A stretch of DNA of 64,000 nt from Hyunsoonleella pacifica (GCF_004310335.1 NZ_SIRS01000001.1:62001-126000), one strand, 5' to 3'; shown: positions 15,553-25,249, numbered from the stretch's first letter. Program-made: numbers and translations. The notes: generated from the letters alone by a model not told the origin.

Positions 15553-16485
15553 ATGCAAGACGGATTATACGCAAAATTCAATACATCAAAAGGCGAAATA
15601 CTAGTTGCTTTAGAATACAAAAAAACTCCAGGAACCGTAGGCAACTTTGTGGCTTTGGCAGAGGGTAACTTAGAAAATAAAGTAAAACCGCAAGGCACAC
15701 CATATTACAATGGGTTAAAATTTCATAGGGTTATTCCAGATTTTATGATTCAAGGAGGGTGTCCTCAAGGTTCAGGTGCTGGAAACCCAGGTTATCAATT
15801 TGATGATGAGTTTCATCCAGATTTAAAGCATGATGGTCCAGGAGTATTATCTATGGCAAATGCAGGGCCAGGTACTAATGGTAGCCAGTTTTTTATTACC
15901 CATGTAGAAACACCATGGTTAGATAATAACCATACAGTGTTTGGAAAAGTAACACAAGGACAAGAAGTTGTTGATGCTATAGCGCAAGGCGATGAAATTG
16001 AAAGTTTAGAAATAGTAAGAGTAGGCGCAGAGGCAGAGGGTTTTAATGCTGTAGAATCTTTTAGAACGTTTGAAGGATCTAGAGAAAAAAGACTAGCTGA
16101 AGAAAAAGTCAAACAAGAAGCAGAATTAGAAAAAGTTGCTGCTGGTTTTGAAAAAACCGAAAGTGGTTTGCGATACCAAATTATCCAAAAGGGAGATGGT
16201 GTAAAAGCAGAAAAAGGTAAAACAGTATCTGTACATTATAAAGGACAGTTAATGGATGGTACAGTTTTCGATTCTTCTTATAATAGAAATCAGCCTATAG
16301 ATTTTCCATTAGGTGTGGGGCAAGTAATTCCAGGTTGGGATGAAGGTATTGGTTTATTAAATGTAGGCGATAAAGCACGTTTGGTAATCCCAAGCCATTT
16401 AGCTTACGGTAGTCGTGGTGCTGGTGGTGTTATTCCACCAGATGCTAATTTAATTTTTGATGTTGAGCTGATGGATATAAAATAA
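15553..16485 (+). CDS. Cytoplasmic cyclophilin-FKBP fusion peptidyl-prolyl isomerase
   Basis: 310 residues with two prolyl isomerase domains of unrelated folds. An N-terminal cyclophilin (about 1-160, with [13 protein letters not shown] and GSQFFI) is followed by a charged helical linker (about 175-205). A C-terminal FKBP domain comes last (about 210-310, with VSVHYKG, FDSSYNR and VIPGWDEGI). No signal peptide, so it acts in the cytoplasm, unlike the lipoprotein of the same design at 42488-43615. It has its own promoter and terminator. Confidence 0.92.
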   Translation: MQDGLYAKFNTSKGEILVALEYKKTPGTVGNFVALAEGNLENKVKPQGTPYYNGLKFHRVIPDFMIQGGCPQGSGAGNPGYQFDDEFHPDLKHDGPGVLSMANAGPGTNGSQFFITHVETPWLDNNHTVFGKVTQGQEVVDAIAQGDEIESLEIVRVGAEAEGFNAVESFRTFEGSREKRLAEEKVKQEAELEKVAAGFEKTESGLRYQIIQKGDGVKAEKGKTVSVHYKGQLMDGTVFDSSYNRNQPIDFPLGVGQVIPGWDEGIGLLNVGDKARLVIPSHLAYGSRGAGGVIPPDANLIFDVELMDIK

Positions 16486-16577
16486 GCAAAGTATTATTTT
16501 GTTTCTAAAATTTAATGCATTTACCTATGTTTATAAATTTTAAATAATCTTAGAAATAAAAAATCCAAATATTTTGT

Positions 16578-16605
16578 AAAGCACTCTGAAAAGAGTGCTT
16601 TTTTT
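16578..16605 (+). terminator. Rho-independent terminator
   Basis: AAAGCACTCT-GAAA-AGAGTGCTTT forms a 10-bp stem with a GAAA tetraloop and a T tract. It ends transcription of the cyclophilin-FKBP gene about 90 bp upstream. Confidence 0.9.
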
Positions 16606-16686
16606 ATGAACGCTAGTAAGACGTGTTGAATTAATAAACTTATCGATTTTTTAAAGCTACTTGTACTGTCTGTGTAATTTTACGCC

Positions 16687-16797
16687 ATGGTACGTGTAAA
16701 ACAAACTCATCTTTATCCAGAAGATCTAAAAGAACTCAAGTATACTTTTGAAGATGCCTTCATTTTTAATGGTTTTGTAGTTTCAGAAATTGAATAA
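16687..16797 (+). CDS. Possible 36-residue small protein
   Basis: A short open frame starting ATG GTA CGT, in the 358-bp gap between the FKBP gene and the DinB-like gene. The peptide is acidic and amphipathic (KQTHLYPEDLKELKYTFEDA, about 5-24). No Bacteroidota -7 element was confirmed and no homologue is recognised. It may be a genuine small protein or the remnant of a longer gene. Confidence 0.3.
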   Translation: MVRVKQTHLYPEDLKELKYTFEDAFIFNGFVVSEIE

Positions 16798-16843
16798 TCA
16801 CAATTAATACTTATTTTAGAACCACATTTATAAATACATACTT

Positions 16844-17389
16844 GTGGATACAGCAACATTAGAAAGATTAAAATACCCAATAGGACAGTTTGAGTGTCCT
16901 GAAGTCATTACTAAACAGCATGTAAAAGAGTGGATTGATGTTTTAGAAACATTTCCAATTCGGTTTGAAGCTTTAGTGAAACACCTTAATAAGGAACAAC
17001 TAGATACACCATATAGGCCTGGAGGCTGGACTATAAGACAAACGGTACATCACGTATCAGATAGTCATCACCATAGTTATACAAGATTTAAGTGGGCATT
17101 AACAGAAGATAAACCTTTAATAAAAGCTTATGAAGAAAAGAATTGGGCAGAGTTGTTTGATAGTAAAACAGCACCAATACAAATGTCTTTAGAGCATTTA
17201 AAGGCGATTCATTATAAATTGGTATATCTGTTAAGAGATTTATCTGAAGATGATTTTAAAAAAAGCTTTTTGCATCCCGAAACTAACAATGAAGTGTTTT
17301 TAGATTACAATATTGGTAATTATGCGTGGCATAGTAAGCATCATTATGCGCACATAGAACATGTAATGAAGCAAAAAGGCTGGATGTAA
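16844..17389 (+). CDS. DinB-superfamily metal-dependent hydrolase, YfiT/BstA-like
   Basis: 181 residues from a GTG start (GTGGATACAGCA). The four-helix DinB/YfiT fold is suggested by three spaced histidine sites: HHVSDSHHH (about 68-76), which supplies the first metal ligands, and HSKHHYAHIEH (about 163-173) near the C-terminus. Relatives are bacillithiol S-transferases or putative metal hydrolases; Bacteroidota substrates are not known to me. One base separates it from the GNAT gene, so they form an operon. Confidence 0.85.
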   Translation: MDTATLERLKYPIGQFECPEVITKQHVKEWIDVLETFPIRFEALVKHLNKEQLDTPYRPGGWTIRQTVHHVSDSHHHSYTRFKWALTEDKPLIKAYEEKNWAELFDSKTAPIQMSLEHLKAIHYKLVYLLRDLSEDDFKKSFLHPETNNEVFLDYNIGNYAWHSKHHYAHIEHVMKQKGWM

Positions 17390-17390
17390 A

Positions 17391-17879
17391 ATGGTAAGAC
17401 ATTTTACAAAAGATGATATTTCAGCTCTGTTGGATATTTATAATTATTATGTATCCAATACAGTTGCTACGTTTGATATAGAGCCTCTATCATTTGAAGT
17501 TTTTGAGGCAAAAGTTAACCGCATAAATTCTGAGTATCCCTTTTTGGTTTTTGAAGAGCATCAAGAAATTTTAGGATTTGCCTATGCAAGTAGGTTTAGA
17601 CCAAAACCAGCCTATAATTTTACAGTGGAATCCACTGTATATGTGAAACACAATGCGCATGGTAAGCACATTGGTTCAAAATTGTATGAAGCACTTATTA
17701 AAAAATTAAAGCAAACTGAAACGCATACGGTAATTGGTGCTTTAACAATACCTAATGATGCTAGTGTTAGACTTCATGAAAAATTTGGATTTAGAGAAGT
17801 GGCGCTTTTAAAAGAAGTGGGTTTAAAATTTGGTAAATGGCACGATGTAGCGATGTACCAACTTAGACTTTCCACTTAA
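17391..17879 (+). CDS. GNAT acetyltransferase, phosphinothricin/methionine-sulfoximine type
   Basis: 162 residues of the GNAT fold. The N-terminal RHFTKDDISALLDIYNYYV and the STVYVKHNAHGKHIGSKLY acetyl-CoA loop (about 83-101) resemble the Pat/MnaT group, which N-acetylates glutamate analogues. A GALTIPNDASVRLHEKFGF segment (about 121-139) is typical. It is translated with the DinB-like gene and its 3' end overlaps the convergent thioredoxin-fold gene by 17 bp. Confidence 0.85.
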   Translation: MVRHFTKDDISALLDIYNYYVSNTVATFDIEPLSFEVFEAKVNRINSEYPFLVFEEHQEILGFAYASRFRPKPAYNFTVESTVYVKHNAHGKHIGSKLYEALIKKLKQTETHTVIGALTIPNDASVRLHEKFGFREVALLKEVGLKFGKWHDVAMYQLRLST

Positions 17880-18420
17880 TATTACAGCCAATACTAGGCT
17901 TTTGAGTTTCATTGTTTTCTTTACCAGAAATTAAACAATCTATAGCGTATTGTAAATCTTTTCCTGAAACAGGAATGCCATTTCCAGGTCTAGAATCATC
18001 TAATTGTCCACGATAGGCTAATTCTAAATCTTCATTAAAAAGATATAAATCAGGTGTACAAGCAGCATTATAAGCTTTTGCTACGCTTTGTGTTTCATCA
18101 TATAAATACGGAAATGGATACCCTTCTGTCACAGCATGAATTTTCATTTTCTCAGGGCTGTCTTGAGGGTAATTTTCAACATCATTACTAGAAATAGCAA
18201 TAAAATTAATCCCTTGAGACTTGTATGTATTAGCAATGGCAACCAATTTTGGATTTACATGAATCACAAAAGGGCAGTGGTTACATATAAATAGAATTAC
18301 AGTACCTTTTTTACCTTTAAGTTTGTTTAAATTTAAAACAGCGTCTGATACAGTATCTAAAAGTGAAAAATCTGGAGCTTTGGTTCCTAAAGGAAGCATA
18401 TTTGATGGAGTTCTTGCCAT
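17863..18420 (-). CDS. Thioredoxin-fold redoxin (AhpC/TSA-like)
   Basis: About 185 residues from the MARTPSNML start. A start 60 bp upstream is possible but would run into the csaA promoter, so the shorter form is chosen. ICNHCPFVIHVNPKL (about 45-59) contains a CxxC pair in the place of the thioredoxin or peroxiredoxin active site. TPDLYLFNEDLELAYRGQLDD (about 123-143) has the cis-proline region. Members are hydroperoxide reductases or thiol oxidoreductases. It appears cytoplasmic. Confidence 0.82.
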   Translation of the reverse strand: MARTPSNMLPLGTKAPDFSLLDTVSDAVLNLNKLKGKKGTVILFICNHCPFVIHVNPKLVAIANTYKSQGINFIAISSNDVENYPQDSPEKMKIHAVTEGYPFPYLYDETQSVAKAYNAACTPDLYLFNEDLELAYRGQLDDSRPGNGIPVSGKDLQYAIDCLISGKENNETQKPSIGCNIKWKV

Positions 18421-18455
18421 AATGTTTTTATTTCTCCAAATGTCGGAATTATTTA

Positions 18456-18463
18456 TATTTTTG
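18456..18463 (+). promoter_or_regulatory. -7 element directly before csaA
   Basis: TATTTTTG ends only 4 bases before the csaA ATG at 18468. If used, transcription would start at or very near the ATG, giving a leaderless or nearly leaderless mRNA. Confidence 0.5.
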
Positions 18464-18467
18464 AGAA

Positions 18468-18803
18468 ATGAGTGAAACAATATCTTTTGAAGATTTTACC
18501 AAAGTAGATTTACGCATAGGTACTATTATAGAAGTTAACGATTTTCCTGAGGCAAGACATCCTGCTTACCAACTTACCATTGATTTTGGAGATTTAGGAA
18601 TTAAGAAATCATCTGCACAAATAACAACTCTTTACACAAAAAAGGATTTATTAAACAAACAAATTGTTGCAGTGGTAAATTTCCCTAAAAAACAAATTGC
18701 AAAATTTATGAGTGAATGTTTAGTGTTAGGGGCTGTAAATGGTAAAGATGTACTTTTATTAAATCCAGAAGAAACTGTAAAAAATGGAACGGCTGTGAGT
18801 TAA
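18468..18803 (+). CDS. csaA: CsaA, tRNA-binding/chaperone-like protein
   Basis: 111 residues, the full length of this family. It is one OB-fold of the EMAP-II/tRNA-binding type (FTKVDLRIGTIIEVNDFP, about 9-26). It binds tRNA and has chaperone activity linked to protein export in Bacillus. SSAQITTLY and LGAVNGKDVLLLNPEE are conserved segments. It is followed by a shared terminator with the convergent PUR gene. Confidence 0.93.
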   Translation: MSETISFEDFTKVDLRIGTIIEVNDFPEARHPAYQLTIDFGDLGIKKSSAQITTLYTKKDLLNKQIVAVVNFPKKQIAKFMSECLVLGAVNGKDVLLLNPEETVKNGTAVS

Positions 18804-18814
18804 TTTGTGATATA

Positions 18815-18855
18815 AAAAAACCTTTGCGAAGAAGAAGAAGAAACAAAGGTTTTTA
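18815..18855. terminator. Bidirectional terminator between csaA and the PUR gene
   Basis: AAAACCTTTG and CAAAGGTTTT form a 10-bp stem flanked by A and T tracts. The 17-base loop is a GAA repeat. It can serve both converging genes. Confidence 0.8.
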
Positions 18856-18877
18856 ATATCTAGAAATTTTAATGCTA

Positions 18878-19267
18878 TTAAATATCATCAAAATCTATAT
18901 CTGTAAAATTATCAGTAGATTTTATTTCTTCAGTAGTACTACTTTCAACAGCTGGCTGTTCATAATCTTTTTTAAAGTCTCTTTGATGACGCTCGCTAAT
19001 TACTTCATTACCTTTTTCTTGAATAATAAAGTCAGTCATTTCAGCCAGAATTTCTTTAAACTCAGAGAAGTCTTCTTTATAAATATAAATTTTGTGTTTC
19101 TTGTAATGGTAAGAACCATCATCATTTGTGAATTTTTTACTTTCAGTAATTGTTAAGTAATAATCCTCAGCTTTAGTAGCTCTAACATCAAAAAAGTAAG
19201 TGCGTCTCCCAGCTCGTAAAACTTTAGAAAAAATTTCCTCTTTCTCCATCATGCTGTTGTTATTCAT
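18878..19267 (-). CDS. PUR-domain nucleic-acid-binding protein (DUF3276)
   Basis: 129 residues. The central part (about 11-95) matches the bacterial PUR-alpha-like family: KVLRAGRRTYFFDVRATKAEDYYLTITESKKF followed by basic KKHKIYIYKEDF (given as two short segments). These proteins bind single-stranded DNA or RNA. The C-terminal 35 residues are acidic and disordered. Start chosen at MNNNSMMEKEE; the second Met is also possible. Confidence 0.88.
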   Translation of the reverse strand: MNNNSMMEKEEIFSKVLRAGRRTYFFDVRATKAEDYYLTITESKKFTNDDGSYHYKKHKIYIYKEDFSEFKEILAEMTDFIIQEKGNEVISERHQRDFKKDYEQPAVESSTTEEIKSTDNFTDIDFDDI

Positions 19268-19397
19268 TATATGTTATTAAATGTTGGTTACATCAAAAAT
19301 CTAAAAAAAACCGAAACTTACCAACATTTTTTAAAGTTTCTTTTCAAAATGCTGATTTTTATTAAATTAAATCTAATAATTTATTTTAAACTGAAAG

Positions 19398-21158
19398 TTA
19401 TTTGTTTTTCTTTTCAGAAGATTCGCTCAATTGTTTTAAATATAGTTCTTTGTAATAACCTTCTAAGTTTATAAGAGTTTCATGAGTGCCTTCTTGAATA
19501 ATTTTTCCATCGTCTAGAACAATAATTTTATCAGCATTTTTGGCAGATGATACACGATGGCTTACAATAATAGTTGTTTTTCCTTTAGAAACCTTAAAGA
19601 GGTTTTTTAGTATTTTCTCTTCAGTTTCAGTATCAACAGCAGATAAACAATCATCAAATAATAAAATTTGTGGTGCCTTAATTATTGCTCTGGCAATAGA
19701 GACTCTTTGTTTTTGCCCTCCTGAAAGTGTTATACCACGTTCGCCAAGAACAGTATCATAACCTTTACTAAACTTTACAATGTTTTTATGAACTTGAGCA
19801 TTTTTTGCAGCGTTAATTACCTCGGCATCAGTAGCATTTTCTTTTCCAAATTTAATATTGTTTTTAATGGAGTCTGAAAATAAAAAAGCATCTTGAGGCA
19901 CATAGCCAATACTTTCTCTTAAGCTGGATAAATTATGCTGATTAATTTCTATCGTGTTTAAAAGAATTTGTCCTTTATCTATGTCATACAGCCTACCAAC
20001 CAAATCTAAAATTGTAGATTTTCCTGAACCTGTTTTTCCTAAAATAGCTAGGGTCTCACCTGCTTTAATTTCAAAAGAAACATCTTTTAATGCTTGGATA
20101 TTAGTGTCGTCATAAGTAAAAGACACATTTTTAAATAAGAGGTCTCCTGTTATGTTAGTAGGGCTAACAACTTCATTTTTAATCTCAGGTTCAATCTTTA
20201 AAAATTCATTGATACGCTTTTGTGATGCTTCGGCTTGTTGTACTATGGAGGTTACCCAACCTACAGTTGCCACTGGCCATGTTAGCATATTTACATAAAT
20301 AATAAATTCTGCAATTGTACCTAAGCTTTCTATTTGGTCATTAATATATTGCATACCACCTATGTAAATAACTAAAAGGTTACTAGTACCAATTAATAAG
20401 ATCATTATCGGGAAAAACAAGGCCTGTACTTTTACAAGATGTAATTGTTTGTCTTTACTTGTTGTAGAAAGTGCATTAAAATCTGCTGAGGTTTTAGGTT
20501 CAATACCATACGCTTTAATTACAGAAATACCGCTGAAAGATTCCTGTGTAAATGTGGATAACTTTGATAAGTATTCTTGTACAACGGTACTGCGCTTGTG
20601 TATCTCTTTGCTTAGCTTGTAAATAATAACAGAAAGAATTGGTAGTGGTATTACCGTATATAATGTAAGTGTTGGTGCTTGATTATACATGTAAATTAAT
20701 GCAATAACAAACAGCGTTATTGTATTAATACTGTACATAATAGCAGGACCTGCATACATCCTAACTCTCCCTACATCCTCACTTATACGATTCATTAAAT
20801 CTCCAGTTCTATTCTTCTTATAAAAATTGAGAGATAATTTTTGGTATTGTGTATACACTTCATTTTTTAAATCGTATTCTATGTAACGAGACACATTAAT
20901 AATAGTTTGTCGCATTAAAAACGTAAACAATCCAGCAATTATAGCAGCTCCAATAATATATAATATAGCTTCTAACAATTCGCCTTTAATTTCGGTATCG
21001 CTAAGTCCCGCTTTATTTTCAATGATTTCAATAATACGTCTTATATACCGAGGTGTGAATAGCAGAAAAATTCGAGCAATGATAGTAATTACAACCCCAA
21101 TGAGAAGATGGGTTTTGTATTTTAAAAAGTACTTATTAAGATGCTTGAGTTCTTTCAC
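19398..21158 (-). CDS. ABC exporter, fused permease and ATPase (MsbA/MdlB-like)
   Basis: 586 residues: a six-helix membrane domain (about 15-300) and a nucleotide-binding domain (about 335-575). Walker A GKTGSGKST, signature LSGGQKQR, Walker B ILLFDDCLSAVD (Asp in place of the usual Glu-adjacent alanine pattern, see sequence) and an IIVSHRVSS H-loop are all visible. Half transporters of this type work as homodimers or with a partner and export lipids, drugs or peptides. Nothing in the neighbourhood indicates the substrate. It is divergent from nusB. Confidence 0.88.
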   Translation of the reverse strand: MKELKHLNKYFLKYKTHLLIGVVITIIARIFLLFTPRYIRRIIEIIENKAGLSDTEIKGELLEAILYIIGAAIIAGLFTFLMRQTIINVSRYIEYDLKNEVYTQYQKLSLNFYKKNRTGDLMNRISEDVGRVRMYAGPAIMYSINTITLFVIALIYMYNQAPTLTLYTVIPLPILSVIIYKLSKEIHKRSTVVQEYLSKLSTFTQESFSGISVIKAYGIEPKTSADFNALSTTSKDKQLHLVKVQALFFPIMILLIGTSNLLVIYIGGMQYINDQIESLGTIAEFIIYVNMLTWPVATVGWVTSIVQQAEASQKRINEFLKIEPEIKNEVVSPTNITGDLLFKNVSFTYDDTNIQALKDVSFEIKAGETLAILGKTGSGKSTILDLVGRLYDIDKGQILLNTIEINQHNLSSLRESIGYVPQDAFLFSDSIKNNIKFGKENATDAEVINAAKNAQVHKNIVKFSKGYDTVLGERGITLSGGQKQRVSIARAIIKAPQILLFDDCLSAVDTETEEKILKNLFKVSKGKTTIIVSHRVSSAKNADKIIVLDDGKIIQEGTHETLINLEGYYKELYLKQLSESSEKKNK

Positions 21159-21360
21159 TGAAATAAAAAAATAAGTAGCAAATATACGCCATTATATGTA
21201 CAATTGTTGTGCTAAGGAATTTGATAACTGTTAAATAATAGCTAAAAGAAATAACCAAAACAAAACAAAAAATCAGAGCTAATTTTATTAAAATAGTTTT
21301 ATTTTTGCCCACATAAAAGGTAAGAAACAATAGTATACGTTTTAACTTAAGTTCTTTGTA

Positions 21361-22308
21361 ATGATACTAAACAGAAGACATATTCGCGTTAAAGTAATGC
21401 AAACCATTTATGCTTTTAATGGTAGCGAAAGTGATGATTTGAAAAAAGATGAAAAGTTTTTACTGTTTAGTATAGAGAATATGTACAATTTGTATTTGCT
21501 CATGATAGCTTTATTGTTAGAAGTTAAAAAGCGAGCAGCACAAAACCTTGAAAATAAACAAAAAAAGCATTTAGCAACTTCTGAAGATAAAAATCCCAAT
21601 AGGAAATTTGTTAATAATCAAGTATTTCAATTTATCGAACAAAATGAAACACTTGTAAAGAAAATTCAAGATAATAAATCCTTTAATTGGGAATTGGATA
21701 GTGAGTATGTGGATATCATTTTTAAAGCAATTGTTAAAAGTGATATATACCAAGATTATATGCAAACTAGAACATCAGACTTCAAAGAAGATAAAGATTT
21801 CTTTATTGATATTTTTAAAGAGATTATAGCTCCAAACGAAAAGCTTTACGATTACATTGAAGATAAGAATTTAACATGGTTAGATGATTTACCAACTGTA
21901 AATACTACTATTTTAAAATTACTACGAAAGTTAAAAGTAATAAGCTCTGAAGAGTACTTTACTCCCAAGCTTTATAAAGATGTAGATGATAAACAATTTG
22001 CAATTGATTTATTTCAAAAAACCATATTAAATACCAAGGTTATTAATAATGAAATAGCTTTGAAAACTAAAAATTGGGATGCAGATAGGATAGCGAGCTT
22101 GGATTATGTTTTGCTGCAAATGGGGATATGTGAATTACAACATTTCCCATCAATACCTGTAAAGGTTACTATTAATGAATATTTAGAAATAGCCAAGGAG
22201 TATTCAACGCCAAAGAGTAGTATATTTATTAATGGTATTTTAGATAAATTAGTAAAAGAATATAAAAGTACCGATAAACTAAATAAGGTGGGGCGTGGTT
22301 TAATATAG
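21361..22308 (+). CDS. nusB: Transcription antitermination factor NusB, long form
   Basis: 315 residues, about twice the length of E. coli NusB. The NusB fold is split: RRHIRVKVMQTIYAF (about 5-19) opens the domain and the conserved C-terminal part (about 200-300, with IPVKVTINEYLEIAKEYSTP and SIFINGILDKL) completes it. A long helical, lysine-rich insertion lies between. This long form is usual in Bacteroidota. It forms an operon with a DUF1573 gene and yajC. Confidence 0.9.
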   Translation: MILNRRHIRVKVMQTIYAFNGSESDDLKKDEKFLLFSIENMYNLYLLMIALLLEVKKRAAQNLENKQKKHLATSEDKNPNRKFVNNQVFQFIEQNETLVKKIQDNKSFNWELDSEYVDIIFKAIVKSDIYQDYMQTRTSDFKEDKDFFIDIFKEIIAPNEKLYDYIEDKNLTWLDDLPTVNTTILKLLRKLKVISSEEYFTPKLYKDVDDKQFAIDLFQKTILNTKVINNEIALKTKNWDADRIASLDYVLLQMGICELQHFPSIPVKVTINEYLEIAKEYSTPKSSIFINGILDKLVKEYKSTDKLNKVGRGLI

Positions 22309-22394
22309 CTTTACCCCTGTTAAGAAGCTTATAAAAGTTTTTAAACAGTTAAATTATTACTATTTTTACGCACCAAATCATAAAACGAGAAATT

Positions 22395-22868
22395 ATGAAA
22401 AAAATACTATTAGGATTAAGCGCATTATGCTTGGTAGCTTTTACATCTTGTAAAGAGGATGCTACTAAAAAAATAAGTGAAGCAAATGTTGTTAAAGCTG
22501 CCGAAAGAGATGCTGTGGCGTCAAAATTTCCGGTATTAACATTTAATGAAAAAGAGCACGATTTTGGAGAGATTGAGGCTAAAACTCAGGTAGAAACTGT
22601 TTTTACTTATAAAAATACAGGAGAAGCACCTTTAGTAATTACTGATATAAAAAGTACTTGTGGTTGTACAGTGCCAAAAGACTGGAGTAGAGAACCTTTA
22701 GCACCAGGAGAAGAAGGTAAATTTACAGTAAAGTTTAATGGTAGTGGTACTAACAAGGTTTCAAAAACTATTAATATTACTGCAAATACTGAAAGTGGTA
22801 GGGAGAGTGTTAAAATAACGGCATTTGTAAAACCAGACCCAAATAAAGCAAAACCAGCTAAAAGCTAA
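22395..22868 (+). CDS. DUF1573 lipoprotein
   Basis: 157 residues with a lipobox (AFTSC, Cys19). The DUF1573 domain (about 45-150) is an immunoglobulin-like fold with EHDFGEIEAKTQVETVFTY and the conserved TSCGC-type motif (here KSTCGCTVP, about 90-98). Its function is not established. In Bacteroidota it often lies between nusB and yajC, as here. The ATG has an upstream TATTTTTA that may act as a weak -7 element. Confidence 0.88.
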   Translation: MKKILLGLSALCLVAFTSCKEDATKKISEANVVKAAERDAVASKFPVLTFNEKEHDFGEIEAKTQVETVFTYKNTGEAPLVITDIKSTCGCTVPKDWSREPLAPGEEGKFTVKFNGSGTNKVSKTINITANTESGRESVKITAFVKPDPNKAKPAKS

Positions 22869-22880
22869 ATTATAAAACCA

Positions 22881-23180
22881 ATGGGAGAAGGAGGATTCGG
22901 CAGTTTATTGCCATTTGTATTAATGTTTGTGGTAATTTATTTTTTTATGATTGCACCACAGATGAAACGTGCAAAAAAAGAAAAGAAGTTTGCAGCAGAA
23001 TTAAAAAAAGGAGATAGAGTTATTACCAAAAGTGGTTTACATGGCAAAGTAGCTGAGTTAAACGATAAAGATAACTCTTGTGTTATTGAAACTTTGGCAG
23101 GTAAATTAAAGTTTGATCGTTCCGCAATTTCAATGGAGATGAGTAATAAATTAAATGCTCCTGTTGCTTCAAAAAAATAA
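22881..23180 (+). CDS. yajC: Preprotein translocase subunit YajC
   Basis: 99 residues with one membrane helix (about 8-26) ending in the signature FFMIAPQMKRAKKEKKF. A small cytoplasmic beta-barrel follows, with KKGDRVITKSGLHGKV (about 43-58). YajC associates with SecDF and the Sec holotranslocon. It starts 12 bp after the DUF1573 stop. Confidence 0.95.
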   Translation: MGEGGFGSLLPFVLMFVVIYFFMIAPQMKRAKKEKKFAAELKKGDRVITKSGLHGKVAELNDKDNSCVIETLAGKLKFDRSAISMEMSNKLNAPVASKK

Positions 23181-23203
23181 AGATTAAATAAAAACTAACT
23201 ACT

Positions 23204-23235
23204 AAAAAAGCTTTTCATATTTGGAAAGCTTTTTT
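23204..23235. terminator. Bidirectional terminator
   Basis: AAAAAAGCTTTTC and GAAAGCTTTTTTG form a stem with A and T tracts on both sides, serving yajC and the convergent YdeI-like gene, whose stop is 7 bp beyond it. Confidence 0.82.
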
Positions 23236-23241
23236 GATTTT

Positions 23242-23841
23242 TTAACAGTTTTTATACTTATCGTGTAAACCAACTCCATTTAAAATCATCGGCATAATTT
23301 TTTCTAAACGTGTTTGTTTTGTTGCCTCACGTTTTGCCATTGAAATGTATTCGCAATATTCACGTTGTTTGTAATTTGATAGTTTTTTGAAGGCTGATTT
23401 TAAATCCGAATGGCTTTTAAACGCATTATTAAGTTCTTTTGGGATAATAACTTCTTTTTTACGTCTGTCAGGTTTTATTTCCTTACCTAATTTTTGATTT
23501 TCAATGGCCTCTTTAACATAAGCTAAAACAACGTTTTTGTCGATATCATCAATAGAGGTAAAGCGCATTTGTCGCATCGCTTTAGTTTTTCCATCTTGGG
23601 CGTTTTGTAAAATATTTAATTCATCTTCCAGAAATACGCCATTAAAAAACCAAATGCCAAAATGATTTTTGAATGCACCTAAGCTTACCACATTTTTATT
23701 TTTAAGCGTATACACAGGAAAGCTCCATTTTATGGTTTCTTCTAATTCGGTAGAAAGAAATATAGAACGTAAGAGCGCTAAGGCTTCACTGTAATTAGTA
23801 TTGTCTTCGATGTATTCTTCTACGGAGTGGACTTTTTTCAT
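23242..23841 (-). CDS. YdeI/OmpD-associated-family protein with DUF1801 fold
   Basis: 199 residues. The N-terminal DUF1801-like part (about 1-115) has ETIKWSFPVYTLKNKNVVSLG and WFFNGVFLED. The C-terminal segment (about 130-190) has the YdeI helix pair with SNYKQREYCEYISMAKREATKQ. Members are called bacteriocin-protection or iron-related proteins on weak grounds, so I give no function. Cytoplasmic; own transcription unit. Confidence 0.82.
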   Translation of the reverse strand: MKKVHSVEEYIEDNTNYSEALALLRSIFLSTELEETIKWSFPVYTLKNKNVVSLGAFKNHFGIWFFNGVFLEDELNILQNAQDGKTKAMRQMRFTSIDDIDKNVVLAYVKEAIENQKLGKEIKPDRRKKEVIIPKELNNAFKSHSDLKSAFKKLSNYKQREYCEYISMAKREATKQTRLEKIMPMILNGVGLHDKYKNC

Positions 23842-23876
23842 AAAACAAGAATCCTCTTATAAGGATTTGGTATTAT

Positions 23877-25124
23877 CTATTCAACTTTTGCGCTTGTAGC
23901 TGTTAACTCCGTAATCTTACAAATTACTTCCGTAGCCTTAATCATGCTCTCTACAGGAACATATTCGTAACGTCCATGAAAGTTATGACCTCCTGCAAAA
24001 ATATTAGGACAAGGCAACCCCATATAGCTTAACTGAGAGCCATCAGTACCACCACGTATGGCTTTAATTAGAGGTGTAATACCTACTTGTTTCATAGCCT
24101 CTTCAGCTATATCTACAATATGAATTACGGGTTCAATTTTTTCACGCATATTGTAGTATTGGTCTTTTATTTCGGTAATGATAACTTCCCTGCCATATTG
24201 TGTGTTCAGTTCATTAGTTAATTTTTGCATGACTTCTTTGCGTGCCTCAAAATGATCTTTATCATGGTCGCGAATAATGTATTGTAGTATAGTCTCTTCC
24301 ACATTACCTACTATATCATGTAAATGAAAAAAACCTTGATATCCTTCAGTATGTTCTGGTGTTTCAATTCTTGGCAGAGAATTAATAAATTCTGTAGCAA
24401 TATGCATAGAGTTAATCATTTTGCCTTTTGCATACCCTGGATGTACTATTTTACCTTTTACTTTTACAACTGCACTAGCAGCATTAAAGTTTTCATACTC
24501 TAGTTCCCCTATCTGACTGCCGTCCATGGTATAGGCCCAATCTGCACCAAATTTTTCCACATCAAATTTATGAGCACCTCTGCCAATTTCTTCGTCAGGA
24601 GTAAACCCAATGCGTATGGTACCATGTTTTATTTCAGGATGATTAATAAGATATTCCATAGCAGAAACTATTTCGCATATTCCTGCTTTGTCATCTGCTC
24701 CTAAAAGTGTAGTGCCATCGGTAGTAATTAACGTCTGCCCAATGTAAAGCTTTAAATCTTCAAAATAATCAGGAGATAATACGATGTTTTGTTCTTTATT
24801 TAAAACAATGTCACCGCCATGATAATTTTCTACAATCTGTGGATTTACATTGGCTCCTGTAAAATCTGGAGAGGTATCAAAATGAGAAATGAAACCTATA
24901 GTTGGAACTTTATAATCTACATTACTTGGTAAAGTGGCCATGATGTAAGCATTATCATCAATAGATACATCTTGCATACCAATAGTTTTAAGTTCTTCTG
25001 CAAGTTTATTAGCTAAATCCCATTGCTTTTTGGTACTTGGTGTTGTATTCGAATTTGGGTCAGACTCAGTATCAATAGTAGCATACCCTATAAAGCGTTT
25101 AATGATATCTTCTTTTGAAATCAT
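23877..25124 (-). CDS. pepT: Peptidase T (tripeptidase)
   Basis: 415 residues from [11 protein letters not shown]; a start 51 bp upstream exists but adds an unlikely extension. An M20 family aminotripeptidase with two zinc ions. Visible motifs: [13 protein letters not shown] (metal-binding His), [13 protein letters not shown] (bridging Asp) and [10 protein letters not shown] (catalytic Glu). Cytoplasmic; cleaves the N-terminal residue of tripeptides. It is divergent from pyrD. Confidence 0.94.
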   Translation of the reverse strand: MISKEDIIKRFIGYATIDTESDPNSNTTPSTKKQWDLANKLAEELKTIGMQDVSIDDNAYIMATLPSNVDYKVPTIGFISHFDTSPDFTGANVNPQIVENYHGGDIVLNKEQNIVLSPDYFEDLKLYIGQTLITTDGTTLLGADDKAGICEIVSAMEYLINHPEIKHGTIRIGFTPDEEIGRGAHKFDVEKFGADWAYTMDGSQIGELEYENFNAASAVVKVKGKIVHPGYAKGKMINSMHIATEFINSLPRIETPEHTEGYQGFFHLHDIVGNVEETILQYIIRDHDKDHFEARKEVMQKLTNELNTQYGREVIITEIKDQYYNMREKIEPVIHIVDIAEEAMKQVGITPLIKAIRGGTDGSQLSYMGLPCPNIFAGGHNFHGRYEYVPVESMIKATEVICKITELTATSAKVE

Positions 25125-25249
25125 ATAGAAATGTAGTTTAATTTGTGGTTGAGTTAACAGATAACCTTTACACAATTTACAATATTTATTAAAATTTGAA
25201 GTGAATTACACGCATTTAATATCAATTTTTTATTTACAGCATTTCAACC

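Noticed and set aside
18421-18480. Longer thioredoxin-fold protein start
   Set aside because: It would run through the csaA promoter and start codon on the other strand, and family members begin close to MARTPSNML.
18826-18843. GAA repeat as a separate element
   Set aside because: It is the loop of the bidirectional terminator.
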